Positions 29,859-37,706 of a DNA stretch of 64,000 bases are shown one piece after another. Numbering within the stretch: the first letter of the stretch is position 1; each line of letters opens with the position of its first letter. The notes below the pieces were generated by a model. It did not search any database. It was not told the DNA's origin and saw nothing but the letters and a program-made list of their open reading frames with translations. This DNA is from Terrimesophilobacter bigeumensis (GTDB taxonomy: Bacteria > Actinomycetota > Actinomycetes > Actinomycetales > Microbacteriaceae), in NCBI RefSeq assembly GCF_039537265.1, contig NZ_BAABAE010000003.1:930001-994000 (forward strand). Reading direction: 5' to 3'. The position numbers were made by a program, and so were the translations under genes.

Positions 29859-29904
29859 TTGACAGACGTATCGAGAGCGAATAACGTACAACCAAATGGT
29901 TGTA
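29859..29904 (+). promoter_or_regulatory. Promoter and ArsR operator overlapping the start codon
   Basis: TTGACA (29859-29864), 17 bases, then TAACGT (29882-29887) form a good sigma-70-type promoter. The predicted transcript start falls on the ATG at 29896, so the message is leaderless. The perfect 18-bp palindrome TACAACCAAATGGTTGTA (29887-29904) overlaps the -10 end and the start codon and is a likely ArsR operator for autorepression. Confidence 0.75.
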
Positions 29905-30228
29905 GAACAAGCGAGCGATACCGAGATCGACCGCATCTTCCAGGCACTGGCGGATGCGACGCGGCGCGACATCGTGCGCCGCGTGCTCCAGGGCGAGCAA
30001 TCGGTGTCGGCCCTCGCGAGCGGCTACGCCATGAGTTTCGCCGCCGTGCAGAAGCATGTCGCCGTGCTCGAGCGTGCGGCGCTCGTCGCGAAGGAAAGGC
30101 GGGGGAGGGAGCAGCTCGTGCGCGGTAACCCGGACGGACTCCACCGGGCGCAGGTGATTCTCGACAGGTTCGAGGAGCTATGGCGCCACCGCACAGCAAG
30201 TATCGCTAGCATCCTCGCCGAGGATTGA
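29896..30228 (+). CDS. ArsR family repressor of the SRPBCC operon
   Basis: A 110-residue winged-helix repressor: EIDRIFQALADATRRDIVRR, then recognition-helix region SVSALASGYAMSFAAVQKHV and wing KERRGREQLVRG. No metal-binding Cys are present, so it is of the metal-independent group often paired with SRPBCC/AHSA1 proteins. Its start codon lies inside its presumed operator. It is followed by the SRPBCC and VOC genes in the same direction, which it probably represses together with itself. Confidence 0.92.
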   Translation: MVVEQASDTEIDRIFQALADATRRDIVRRVLQGEQSVSALASGYAMSFAAVQKHVAVLERAALVAKERRGREQLVRGNPDGLHRAQVILDRFEELWRHRTASIASILAED

Positions 30229-30275
30229 AACGCCTGGCATTGAGAACACCCGTTACCGACAACGAGGGAGAAATC

Positions 30276-30761
30276 ATGACCGAGATCACCGTGGACAAGG
30301 ACTTCGAGGCCCTGACCATGACGTTCGTCGCCGAGTTCGATGCGCCCGTGGAACGCGTCTGGCAGGTCTGGGAGGACCCGCGCCAGCTCGAGCGCTGGTG
30401 GGGACCGCCCGGATGGCCGGCCACCTTCACCCGCCACGACTTCACGGTCGGAGGTCAGTCGCGCTACTACATGACCGGCCCGGACGGCGAGAAAGCTCCC
30501 GGCTGGTGGGAGATCACCGCCATCGAGGCACCTCACCGGCTCGTATTCGACGACGGGTTCGCCGACGACGACGGCGAACCGCGGCGTGAGGACATGGTCA
30601 CGACGATGACCGTCACGCTCGAGGACATCGACGGACGCACCCGGATGACGAACACCGGCCAGTTCAGCGACCCCGCCGAGTTCGAGAAGATGCTCGCCAT
30701 GGGCATGGAGGACGGCATGCGGCAGGCCGTCGGCCAGATCGACGCGATCCTGGCCGGCTGA
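30276..30761 (+). CDS. SRPBCC (AHSA1-like) protein
   Basis: A 161-residue START-like ligand-binding fold of the AHSA1 type. The N-terminal FVAEFDAPVERVWQVWEDP, RWWGPPGWPATF, GGQSRYYMTGPDG and RLVFDDGFADDDG are all typical, as is the long C-terminal helix. The protein probably binds a hydrophobic ligand; the identity is unknown. GAGGGAG lies 5 bases before the ATG at 30276. Members are regularly paired with ArsR repressors and VOC/PhnB-like proteins, as here. Confidence 0.92.
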   Translation: MTEITVDKDFEALTMTFVAEFDAPVERVWQVWEDPRQLERWWGPPGWPATFTRHDFTVGGQSRYYMTGPDGEKAPGWWEITAIEAPHRLVFDDGFADDDGEPRREDMVTTMTVTLEDIDGRTRMTNTGQFSDPAEFEKMLAMGMEDGMRQAVGQIDAILAG

Positions 30762-30791
30762 GGCCTCGACGAAACGACGAAGGAGTTGCAC

Positions 30792-31265
30792 ATGTACGAC
30801 ATCACCCCCTGCCTGTGGTTCGACACCCAGGCCGAAGAGGCGGCGGACTACTACATCTCGATCTTCGAGAACTCCGAGATACTCGAGGTCTCCCGCTACG
30901 GGGAGGGCGCGCCGATGCCGGCAGGCACCGCGCTCGTCGTGACCTTCACGATCGACGGAACCAGGTTCCAGGCGCTCAACGGTGGGCCGGCCTTCCACTT
31001 CACCGAGGCGATCTCGTTCTACGCGAACGCCTCGACGCAGGAGGAGATCGACCGCCTCTGGGATGCGCTCACCCGCGACGGGGGAGAGCCCAGCCAGTGC
31101 GGATGGCTCAAAGACAAGTACGGCGTCTCCTGGCAGATCGTCCCGCCGATCCTCGGTGAGTTGCTCAGCGACCCCGACCAGGCGAAGGCAGGGCGGGTCA
31201 TGCAGGCGATGCTCGGGATGTCCAAACTCGACATCGCGGGGTTGGAGGCCGCCGCCCGGGGTTGA
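30792..31265 (+). CDS. VOC superfamily protein (PhnB/3-demethylubiquinone MT-like)
   Basis: A 157-residue protein of the PhnB-like VOC family: ITPCLWFDTQAEEAADYYISIF, FTIDGTRFQALNGGP, CGWLKDKYGVSWQIVPPILG and a C-terminal ARVMQAMLGMSKLDI-type helix. These proteins have a glyoxalase/bleomycin-resistance fold; most have no proven activity. The ATG at 30792 follows AAGGAG by 6 bases; an in-frame TTG at 30786 is rejected. Third gene of the ArsR operon. Confidence 0.9.
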   Translation: MYDITPCLWFDTQAEEAADYYISIFENSEILEVSRYGEGAPMPAGTALVVTFTIDGTRFQALNGGPAFHFTEAISFYANASTQEEIDRLWDALTRDGGEPSQCGWLKDKYGVSWQIVPPILGELLSDPDQAKAGRVMQAMLGMSKLDIAGLEAAARG

Positions 31266-31291
31266 GGGTGACCGCGTCGCGCGGTCAGCTG

Positions 31292-31714
31292 TCAGAGCTC
31301 GAGTCGCACGAGGGCGCGACCGGGGTAGGGGCGCGCCTGCACCGTGAATCCGGCCTGCTCGAAGATCGAGACCGAGCCGTGGTAGAGCGCCGCAGAACTC
31401 ACCTTCTCCGGCTTCGCCTCGATGTCCACCGGGTAGCCCTCGATGATGCGGGCGCCATGTTCGCGCGCCCAGTCGACGGCGGCCTTCGCGAGGGCCTGCC
31501 CTACGCCCTTTCGCCGATCGCCCACCCGCACGACGAAACAACTGACCGCCCAGACCGAGTCGTCATCCGGTTCCTCAGTGCTCGAGGTCGTGACGACCTT
31601 GGAACGGAGGATGAGCGGGTATCGAGTGCGCGGCTCGACAGCGCACCAGCCGACCGGCTCGCCGTCGAGATACGCGATGAGGCCGGGCGGCACGGGTGCC
31701 TCCGAGCGGTTCAT
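31292..31714 (-). CDS. GNAT acetyltransferase, possibly N-terminally truncated
   Basis: A 140-residue GNAT-fold protein: PPGLIAYLDGEPVGWCAVEP, SVWAVSCFVVRVGDRRKGVG (acetyl-CoA loop RKGVGQ), then ALAKAAVDWAREHGARIIEG and the last strand FEQAGFTVQ. Relatives I know have 40-60 more residues at the N-terminus. Here the homologous part starts right after the stop of the upstream VOC gene; the frame runs back through that gene in another phase without familiar sequence. It may be a shortened but working enzyme or a remnant. The ATG at 31714 is the first plausible start. Confidence 0.65.
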   Translation of the reverse strand: MNRSEAPVPPGLIAYLDGEPVGWCAVEPRTRYPLILRSKVVTTSSTEEPDDDSVWAVSCFVVRVGDRRKGVGQALAKAAVDWAREHGARIIEGYPVDIEAKPEKVSSAALYHGSVSIFEQAGFTVQARPYPGRALVRLEL

Positions 31715-31745
31715 CGCATAGTCGAGAAGCTTGTGACGGCCTGAC

Positions 31746-32120
31746 TCAGTCCCTCTGCGGCAGTTCCTGCAACGTCCAGGTGTTGCCATCGGGGTCGGGG
31801 AAACTGACGAACCGGCCCCAGGCGAGCTCCTCGACCTCGCTCGCCGCGACGCCGTTGTCGAGAAGGTGCCGACGGGCCTCGTCGGCATCCGGGATCACGA
31901 CCTGGATGCTGTTCTGCTCTCCGGGCGCCATGGTGACGCCGAGACCGGTGCCGAACGCGATCGAGCAGGCTGAGCCAGGAGGGGTCAGCTGCACGAATCG
32001 CAGTTCGTCGTTGACCCGCGTGTCGAAGTCGGCGTGGAATCCGACCTGGTCGACGTAGAACGCCTTCGCCCGATCCACATCGGTGACGGGGACGAAAATG
32101 AGTTCGATCTTCCAGTCCAT
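31746..32120 (-). CDS. VOC/glyoxalase-like protein
   Basis: A 124-residue protein with two beta-alpha-beta-beta-beta units: IELIFVPVTDVDRAKAFYVD and SIQVVIPDADEARRHLLDNG, ending VSFPDPDGNTWTLQELP. This is the glyoxalase/bleomycin-resistance fold. AAGGAG lies 7 bases before the ATG at 32120. The substrate is unknown. The acetyltransferase gene follows 31 bases downstream, so the two may be co-transcribed. Confidence 0.88.
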   Translation of the reverse strand: MDWKIELIFVPVTDVDRAKAFYVDQVGFHADFDTRVNDELRFVQLTPPGSACSIAFGTGLGVTMAPGEQNSIQVVIPDADEARRHLLDNGVAASEVEELAWGRFVSFPDPDGNTWTLQELPQRD

Positions 32121-32208
32121 GGGGGTTCTCCTTTGAATCTTTGTGGCTATTCTGTCCCGAACGGGTGACATCGACGCCCGGTACCGATCCTGCGCGAAGG
32201 AGAAGAAA

Positions 32209-32598
32209 ATGCTCACGACAAGCCATGCATTCAGTGGATTCAGCGTCGATGACATCGAGGCGGCGAAGGCCTTCTACGGCGGTGCTCTCGGCCTCGACGC
32301 CAAGGACGGAGGGATGGGGAATCTCCAGCTCACCCTTCCCGGCGGGCACGAGGTGTTCATCTATCCGAAGGAGAACCACGAGCCCGCCACCTTCACCATT
32401 CTCAATTTCGTGGTCGGCGACGTCGACGCGGCGGTCGACGAGCTCAATGCCGCGGGGGTGGTGACCAAGATCTATCGCGACCCCGACTTCAACACCGACG
32501 AGAAGGGGATCGCCAGGGGCAGGGCGGCCGGTTACGGCCCGGACATCGCCTGGTTCCGCGACCCGGCGGGGAACGTGCTCTCAGTGCTGTCCTCCTGA
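32209..32598 (+). CDS. VOC/glyoxalase-like protein
   Basis: A 129-residue VOC protein: AFSGFSVDDIEAAKAFYGGA, GGHEVFIYPKENHEPATFTI, VGDVDAAVDELNAAGV and IAWFRDPAGNVLSVLSS. AAGGAG lies 6 bases before the ATG. It is divergent from the other VOC gene, and the 88 bases between them hold both promoters. Function beyond the fold cannot be assigned. Confidence 0.88.
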   Translation: MLTTSHAFSGFSVDDIEAAKAFYGGALGLDAKDGGMGNLQLTLPGGHEVFIYPKENHEPATFTILNFVVGDVDAAVDELNAAGVVTKIYRDPDFNTDEKGIARGRAAGYGPDIAWFRDPAGNVLSVLSS

Positions 32599-32688
32599 GC
32601 AAGGAGCGCTCGTGCGACCGGTATATCGCCCTATACTGTGAATCATCTGAGCGGCCACGACTCAGTGGGACTGTCCGACTGGAGAACC

Positions 32689-34011
32689 GTGACCAACCTC
32701 GCCAAAATCGCCCGCATGGGCATGATCGCCGCAGCTTCCGTGCTGATACTGGCTTCAACCCCGCTCGCCGCTCATGCTGCCGATACCCCACCGGACCGCA
32801 TCATCGCCGGTGGCAACACCGGTTTTAGCGACATCCGGGGCCTTGCGCTCGACCCAGGCGGCACCATCTACGAGTCCGACCGTTCATCGATCCGTATTTT
32901 CGCACCGGGCGCGGACGGTGATGCGACCCCGATGCGGGTGATCGCGGGGGCAGCGACGACGATCTCGGCGCTCGAACAGATCGCAGTCGACAGCACTGGT
33001 CTCATCTATGTCACCGATAGCAATGTGGGTGGCGTACTCGTATTCGCCGCGACCGCAATGGGCGACGTTGCTCCGATCCGGACGATCGCCGGTGCCGCGA
33101 CCGGACTCAACAGCGTGAGCGGTATCGCGCTCGACTCTGCCGGCAACATCTACGTCAGCGACTACAATTCCGACTCCATCAAGGTGTTCGCGGCGGGGGC
33201 CAGCGGCGACGTCGCCCCGATACGCACCATCGCCGGGGCGACAACCGGCCTCGAGTCTCCCTGGGGCCTGGGAGTCGACTCTGGCGGCGAGCTTTACGTT
33301 GTCAACTACAACTCGCTCGCTGTGACGGTTTATGGCCCAGCGGCGAACGGCGATGCTGCACCGATCCGGACGATTTCCGGCGCTTCCACCGACATGGACC
33401 AACCGTACGATGTCGCCATCGATTCGATTGGCGACCTGCTGGTCGCCAACTACAACAGCAGCACGATCAACGTCTATGCCGCGGGAGCCGACGGCGATGT
33501 TGCTCCATACCGAAACATTCAGGGGGGCTCGACTCAGGTCAATGGCCCGTTCCCGATTGCGTTGGACGTTGCCGACAATCTGTACGTAGGCAACTGGGAC
33601 AACAGGAGCATCACGGTCTATGCGTCGCCGATCGCGATCACTGGCGTGACACCGTCATCCGGAACGGCCGGGGCGGAAGTCACCATCACCGGACGTGAGT
33701 TCACCGGTGCCACAACTGTCACCTTCGGTGGTGTTGCGGCGTCCTCGGTGACGGTGCTCAATTCGACAACCATCGTTGCTCGTGCGCCAGAAGGCCCCAG
33801 TGGAACCGTCGACGTTGTGGTGTCGGATGGCGGCGACGCATCAACCGCGACTGCTGGTTTCACCTACGTTCCAGCACTCGCGGAAACGGGTACGGACGCC
33901 GCATCCGTTGGATTGCTCGCACTGACTCTGATCGGCTTCGGACTCGTGTTGTTCGTGACGAAGCGACGCGGACGCCATGCAGCGGTTCGGGAAGCCACGC
34001 TCTCTCACTGA
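32689..34011 (+). CDS. Secreted NHL-repeat protein with LAETG anchor
   Basis: A 440-residue exported protein. A signal peptide (MGMIAAASVLILASTPLAAHA) leads into six or so NHL-type propeller repeats of about 43 residues, each with a GDVAPIRTIAGA-like and a GNIYVSDYNSDSI-like part. An IPT/TIG domain follows (ITGVTPSSGTAGAEVTITGR). The C-terminus has a sorting signal: LAETG, a hydrophobic span (VGLLALTLIGFGLVLFV) and a basic tail (TKRRGRH). LAxTG is the motif used by class E sortases of high-GC Gram-positives. No sortase is in this window. The GTG at 32689 has GGAG upstream; a GTG at 32638 is possible. Confidence 0.88.
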   Translation: MTNLAKIARMGMIAAASVLILASTPLAAHAADTPPDRIIAGGNTGFSDIRGLALDPGGTIYESDRSSIRIFAPGADGDATPMRVIAGAATTISALEQIAVDSTGLIYVTDSNVGGVLVFAATAMGDVAPIRTIAGAATGLNSVSGIALDSAGNIYVSDYNSDSIKVFAAGASGDVAPIRTIAGATTGLESPWGLGVDSGGELYVVNYNSLAVTVYGPAANGDAAPIRTISGASTDMDQPYDVAIDSIGDLLVANYNSSTINVYAAGADGDVAPYRNIQGGSTQVNGPFPIALDVADNLYVGNWDNRSITVYASPIAITGVTPSSGTAGAEVTITGREFTGATTVTFGGVAASSVTVLNSTTIVARAPEGPSGTVDVVVSDGGDASTATAGFTYVPALAETGTDAASVGLLALTLIGFGLVLFVTKRRGRHAAVREATLSH

Positions 34012-34149
34012 ACATACCCGGGAATCCGGTTGTGTTTCCCGACGACATTAGGGGCGACGCCGGCATCCTCGAGACCCTTGCCGGTCGATTCCGTTATCGT
34101 CGTAGTTTGAAGCGCGCGAGCGCACCGCCTACAGAAACGCCGATCCCGA

Positions 34150-35061
34150 ATGCCAGACAGTCCGGCCTCTCCGACGCCGTACGAGATCCTCGGCGTCGCA
34201 GCGGATGCGAGTCACGCCGAGTTGCGCAAGGCCTACCGTCGCCTGCTGCGGGAGACACATCCGGACACCGGGGGAGACCCTGCCCGGTTCAACGCGGTGC
34301 AGGATGCCTGGGCCAGGATCGGAGAACCGGCCTCCAGGGTGCGCTGGGACCGGGGTCGTCCGTCCGGCGACGATCATGGGCCGGACGCCGCCGGCGGGCC
34401 ATCACGACGCAGCGCAGCGAACAACTCGTCACCCAGGGCGCGCACCTACGGCCACCCGGGCGGATACTCGCGCGAGCGATTCCTCGTGCTCATGCGTGAG
34501 TGGGCGGGCCGCGGCGCCACGCTCGACGACCCATACGACCCCGCGCTCGTTCGTTCTGCGCCGCGCGAACTTCGCCATCTCCTCGCCGACGCCCTCGCCG
34601 AGGAGGCGACGGTGCGGGCGGTCTCCAGCCTGGGCATCGGCTACACGATCTGGAGCGACGTCGCGACCGAGCGAGGCAAGCTCGACCACGTCATCCTCGG
34701 GCCCGCCGGACTCTTCGCCGTCATGTCGGAGGACTGGGGGAGCCCGGTCCGCCTCGTGCGCGGCGAACTCGACGGGGAAGGGCTCAACCCCGGTGAACAA
34801 CCCGTGCGCGACCTCGCCCGCCGTGCCAGGTCCCTCGGGCGCGACGTGCGCGTGCGCTTCACGGCCACGCTCATCGTCGTCCCCGACGACCACCTCGCGG
34901 AGCCGGTGTCCCGCATCGGCAGGAGGAACGACGCGGCGATCGTGCGGCTCTCCGTACTTCCGATGGTGCTGCGCGACGGTCTCGGCGGCGGCCAGCGACT
35001 CAGCATCGAGGACGTCTTCGACGTGCGCACGCGACTGCAGCACGGCATCCGCTTCGTCTGA
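34150..35061 (+). CDS. J-domain protein with NERD-like C-terminus
   Basis: A 303-residue protein. Residues 10-65 are a J-domain (PYEILGVAADASHAELRKAY; RETHPDTGG has the HPD motif that stimulates DnaK). A polar linker (66-105) follows. The C-terminal part (from about 150) has GIGYTIWSDVATERGKLDHV and ILGPAGLFAVMSEDWGSPVR, which resembles the start of NERD nuclease domains (DHVVVGPxGVFVIxxK). The usual Lys of the D-x-K pair is not seen, so nuclease activity is doubtful. The pairing of a J-domain with a NERD-like domain is unusual to me. Confidence 0.8.
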   Translation: MPDSPASPTPYEILGVAADASHAELRKAYRRLLRETHPDTGGDPARFNAVQDAWARIGEPASRVRWDRGRPSGDDHGPDAAGGPSRRSAANNSSPRARTYGHPGGYSRERFLVLMREWAGRGATLDDPYDPALVRSAPRELRHLLADALAEEATVRAVSSLGIGYTIWSDVATERGKLDHVILGPAGLFAVMSEDWGSPVRLVRGELDGEGLNPGEQPVRDLARRARSLGRDVRVRFTATLIVVPDDHLAEPVSRIGRRNDAAIVRLSVLPMVLRDGLGGGQRLSIEDVFDVRTRLQHGIRFV

Positions 35062-35084
35062 ATCCGAGGCGCGAATGCACTCGA

Positions 35085-35097
35085 TAGAATCGAGACG
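35085..35097 (+). promoter_or_regulatory. -10 element of a leaderless promoter for GAPDH
   Basis: TAGAAT at 35085-35090, six bases before the GTG start. There is no ribosome-binding site between them. Confidence 0.55.
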
Positions 35098-36551
35098 TGA
35101 CTCAAGACCTCAGGGCCGAACACGATCGATGGAATGAGCGGCAGGCTCTCGCGGAAGCGATGATTCCCCTGATCGGGAGGCTCTACCGGGAGCACGGGGT
35201 GGTCACCTCGATCTACGGTCGGCGACTCATCAACCAGTCGCCCGTCGACATCCTCAAGGCGCACCGGTTCGCGCGCAAGGTCAACGAGACCGAGCTGCCG
35301 ATCGAGGAGACGTTCCCGATGCTCCAGGCCCTCGCCGAGCTCGCACCGTCCTCGGCCTCGGTCGACCTGGCCAAACTCGTGGTCCGGTTCCGCGACGATG
35401 ACCGCGAGCTGGCGGCATTCCTCCGCGACGAACTCGCATCCATCCTCGGCAGCCAACCGGGAGACCGCGCGGGCACGGATGTCGTCCTCTACGGCTTCGG
35501 CCGGATCGGACGGCTGCTCGCCCGCATCCTGATCGCGCACGCCGGCAACGGCGAAGGGCTGCGGCTGCGCGCGATCGTCGTGCGCAAGGGTTCGGAGGAC
35601 GACCTCGTCAAGCGGGCGAGCCTGCTGCGGCGCGACTCCATCCACGGGCCGTTCGAGGGCACGATCACCGTCGACCAGGACGACAGCACGATCCTCGCCA
35701 ACGGAACCCTCATCCAGGTGATCTACTCCGATGATCCGGCGACGGTCGATTACACGCGGTACGGCATCCGGGACGCGATCGTGGTGGACAACACCGGACG
35801 GTGGCGCGACCGCGAAGGGCTCTCCCAGCACCTGAGGAGCAAAGGCGTGTCCCGCGTGCTGCTCACCGCGCCGGGTAAGGGCGACGTCAAGAACATCGTC
35901 CATGGCATCAACCACGACACGGTGACCGCCGACGACGAGATGGTCTCCGCCGCGTCCTGCACGACGAACGCGATCGTTCCCGTGCTCAAGGCCGTGCACG
36001 ACCGGTATGGCATTGCTCACGGACACGTCGAGACCGTGCACTCCTACACGAACGACCAGAACCTCACCGACAACTTCCACAAGGGCAACCGTCGTGGTCG
36101 CTCCGCCCCGATGAACATGGTCATCACCCAGACCGGCGCCGCCCAGGCCGTGGCCAAGGCGATCCCCGAGCTCGCCGGCAAGCTCACCGGCAACGCCATC
36201 CGGGTGCCCACCCCCAACGTGTCGATGGCCATCCTGAACCTCGGGCTCGACCGCGAGGCGCCCGTCGCGGAGGTCAACGCCTACCTGCGGGGGCTCTCGC
36301 TCGACTCGGCGCTCCAGCAGCAGATCGACTTCATCGACTCACCGGAGGTCGTCTCCTCCGACTTCGTCGGGTCGCACCGCGCGGGCATCGTCGACGGGCT
36401 CGCGACCATCAGCACGGGCACGAACCTCGTGCTCTACGTCTGGTACGACAACGAGTACGGCTACAGCAGCCAGGTCGTGCGCGTGCTCGAGCACATGGCC
36501 TCGACCCACCCCAGCGTGCTGCCGGCGCGATCGCTCGTCGCCGGTTCCTGA
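35097..36551 (+). CDS. gapB: Glyceraldehyde-3-phosphate dehydrogenase, long form
   Basis: A 484-residue GAPDH with about 125 extra N-terminal residues (DRWNERQALAEAMIPLIGR). The NAD-binding fold starts VVLYGFGRIGRLLARIL, and the active-site Cys288 lies in SAASCTTNAIVP. HSYTNDQNLTDNF, NVSMAILNL and WYDNEYGYSSQVVRV complete the family motifs. Long forms of this kind in actinobacteria (C. glutamicum GapB type, as I recall) mainly serve gluconeogenesis with NADP. The cofactor here is not determined. The gene is alone; the next gene starts 64 bases downstream. Confidence 0.92.
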   Translation: MTQDLRAEHDRWNERQALAEAMIPLIGRLYREHGVVTSIYGRRLINQSPVDILKAHRFARKVNETELPIEETFPMLQALAELAPSSASVDLAKLVVRFRDDDRELAAFLRDELASILGSQPGDRAGTDVVLYGFGRIGRLLARILIAHAGNGEGLRLRAIVVRKGSEDDLVKRASLLRRDSIHGPFEGTITVDQDDSTILANGTLIQVIYSDDPATVDYTRYGIRDAIVVDNTGRWRDREGLSQHLRSKGVSRVLLTAPGKGDVKNIVHGINHDTVTADDEMVSAASCTTNAIVPVLKAVHDRYGIAHGHVETVHSYTNDQNLTDNFHKGNRRGRSAPMNMVITQTGAAQAVAKAIPELAGKLTGNAIRVPTPNVSMAILNLGLDREAPVAEVNAYLRGLSLDSALQQQIDFIDSPEVVSSDFVGSHRAGIVDGLATISTGTNLVLYVWYDNEYGYSSQVVRVLEHMASTHPSVLPARSLVAGS

Positions 36552-36615
36552 TCGGCGTTCCGGCCCGATGCTCCCGCCGACCTCACGTTTCACCGGATGC
36601 GGGCGTTAGCAGGGT

Positions 36616-37113
36616 ATGAGACCTTTCGAGGCGATCGTCGAGGAACACGGCGCGCGCGTGCTGCGCGTCTGTCGCGCGATGGTCGGCCCGGTGGATGCCG
36701 AGGACGCCTGGTCCGAGACGTTCCTGTCCGCGCTCATCGCCTACCCGCGGCTGCAGCCGGATTCCGATGTCACGGCGTGGCTCGTCACGATCGCGCACCG
36801 CAAGGCCGTCGACATCCTTCGGGCGCGGTCCCGGTCGGCCATTCCGGTCGAGGAGGTTCCGGAGCGTGCGAGCGCGCTGGGCGTCCCCGATGCCGGCGAC
36901 GGCGACCTGTGGGCGAGTGTGGCCGCCCTGCCGGAGCGCCAGCGGCTGGCGGTCGCCTACCACTACCTCGGCGGGCTCCCGCACCGCGAGACCGCTGAGC
37001 TCATCGGGGGATCGACGGATTCGGTGCGACGCGCGGCGGCCGACGGCATCGCCGCACTCAGGAAGACCTATACGACTGGCACCGACGAAGGCACGGAACG
37101 GAGATCATCATGA
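36616..37113 (+). CDS. ECF-type sigma factor of a DNA-repair operon
   Basis: A 165-residue sigma-70-family protein with region 2 (FEAIVEEHGARVLRVCRAMV; DAWSETFLSALIAYP; WLVTIAHRKAVDILR) and region 4 (LPERQRLAVAYHYLGGLPHR; SVRRAAADGIAALRK). It overlaps the alkylguanine transferase gene by 4 bases (ATGA), so it is translated with it. Its place suggests that it controls, or once controlled, the response to alkylation damage. No anti-sigma gene is adjacent. ECF subgroup not assigned. Confidence 0.85.
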   Translation: MRPFEAIVEEHGARVLRVCRAMVGPVDAEDAWSETFLSALIAYPRLQPDSDVTAWLVTIAHRKAVDILRARSRSAIPVEEVPERASALGVPDAGDGDLWASVAALPERQRLAVAYHYLGGLPHRETAELIGGSTDSVRRAAADGIAALRKTYTTGTDEGTERRSS

Positions 37114-37706
37114 CGAACGCACTCGACACACTGGAGAGGGTCGACCCGGCCCAGCTCGCCCGCCTGCACGGCGCGCTGGAAGCCGCCGCGGCCGGAAGCG
37201 GAGCACTCGACGTCGCCTACCGCACGATCGACTCGCCCGTCGGCCCGCTCCTCATCGCCTCGACTGAGCGCGGCATCGTTCGGGTCGCCTACGCGATCGA
37301 AGACCACGAGGCCGTACTGGAGAGCCTCGCCGAGCGGCTCAGCCCGCGCATCCTTCGTGCCCCCGCCAGGCTCGACGCGGCAGCTGGCGAACTGGACGAG
37401 TACTTTGCCGGGCGACGCACCTCCTTCGACCTTCCGCTCGACCTGAGCCTGTCGAAGGGCTTCCGGCGGGAGGTGCTCGAACACCTCAGGGCGATCGGCT
37501 ACGGGCGCACCGAGACCTACACCGAGGTCGCGGTCGCCGCCGGCAGCCCGCGGGCCGTGCGCGCGGTCGGCTCGGCGTGCGCCACGAATCCGCTCCCGGT
37601 CATCGTGCCGTGCCACCGGGTGCTGCGCTCCGACGGCTCGCTCGGAGGTTACCTCGGCGGGCTCGACGCCAAGCGCGCGCTCCTCGACCTCGAGGCGGCA
37701 GCGTGA
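37110..37706 (+). CDS. ogt: Methylated-DNA-protein-cysteine methyltransferase
   Basis: A 198-residue protein that removes methyl groups from O6-methylguanine by irreversible transfer to its own Cys. The alkyl-acceptor motif is PVIVPCHRVLRSDG, preceded by the DNA-binding helix-turn-helix (PRAVRAVGSACATNPL). The N-terminal domain contains YRTIDSPVGPLLIASTERG. About 35 residues before that are variable. It overlaps the sigma gene and the tag gene by 4 bases each. Confidence 0.95.
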   Translation: MTNALDTLERVDPAQLARLHGALEAAAAGSGALDVAYRTIDSPVGPLLIASTERGIVRVAYAIEDHEAVLESLAERLSPRILRAPARLDAAAGELDEYFAGRRTSFDLPLDLSLSKGFRREVLEHLRAIGYGRTETYTEVAVAAGSPRAVRAVGSACATNPLPVIVPCHRVLRSDGSLGGYLGGLDAKRALLDLEAAA

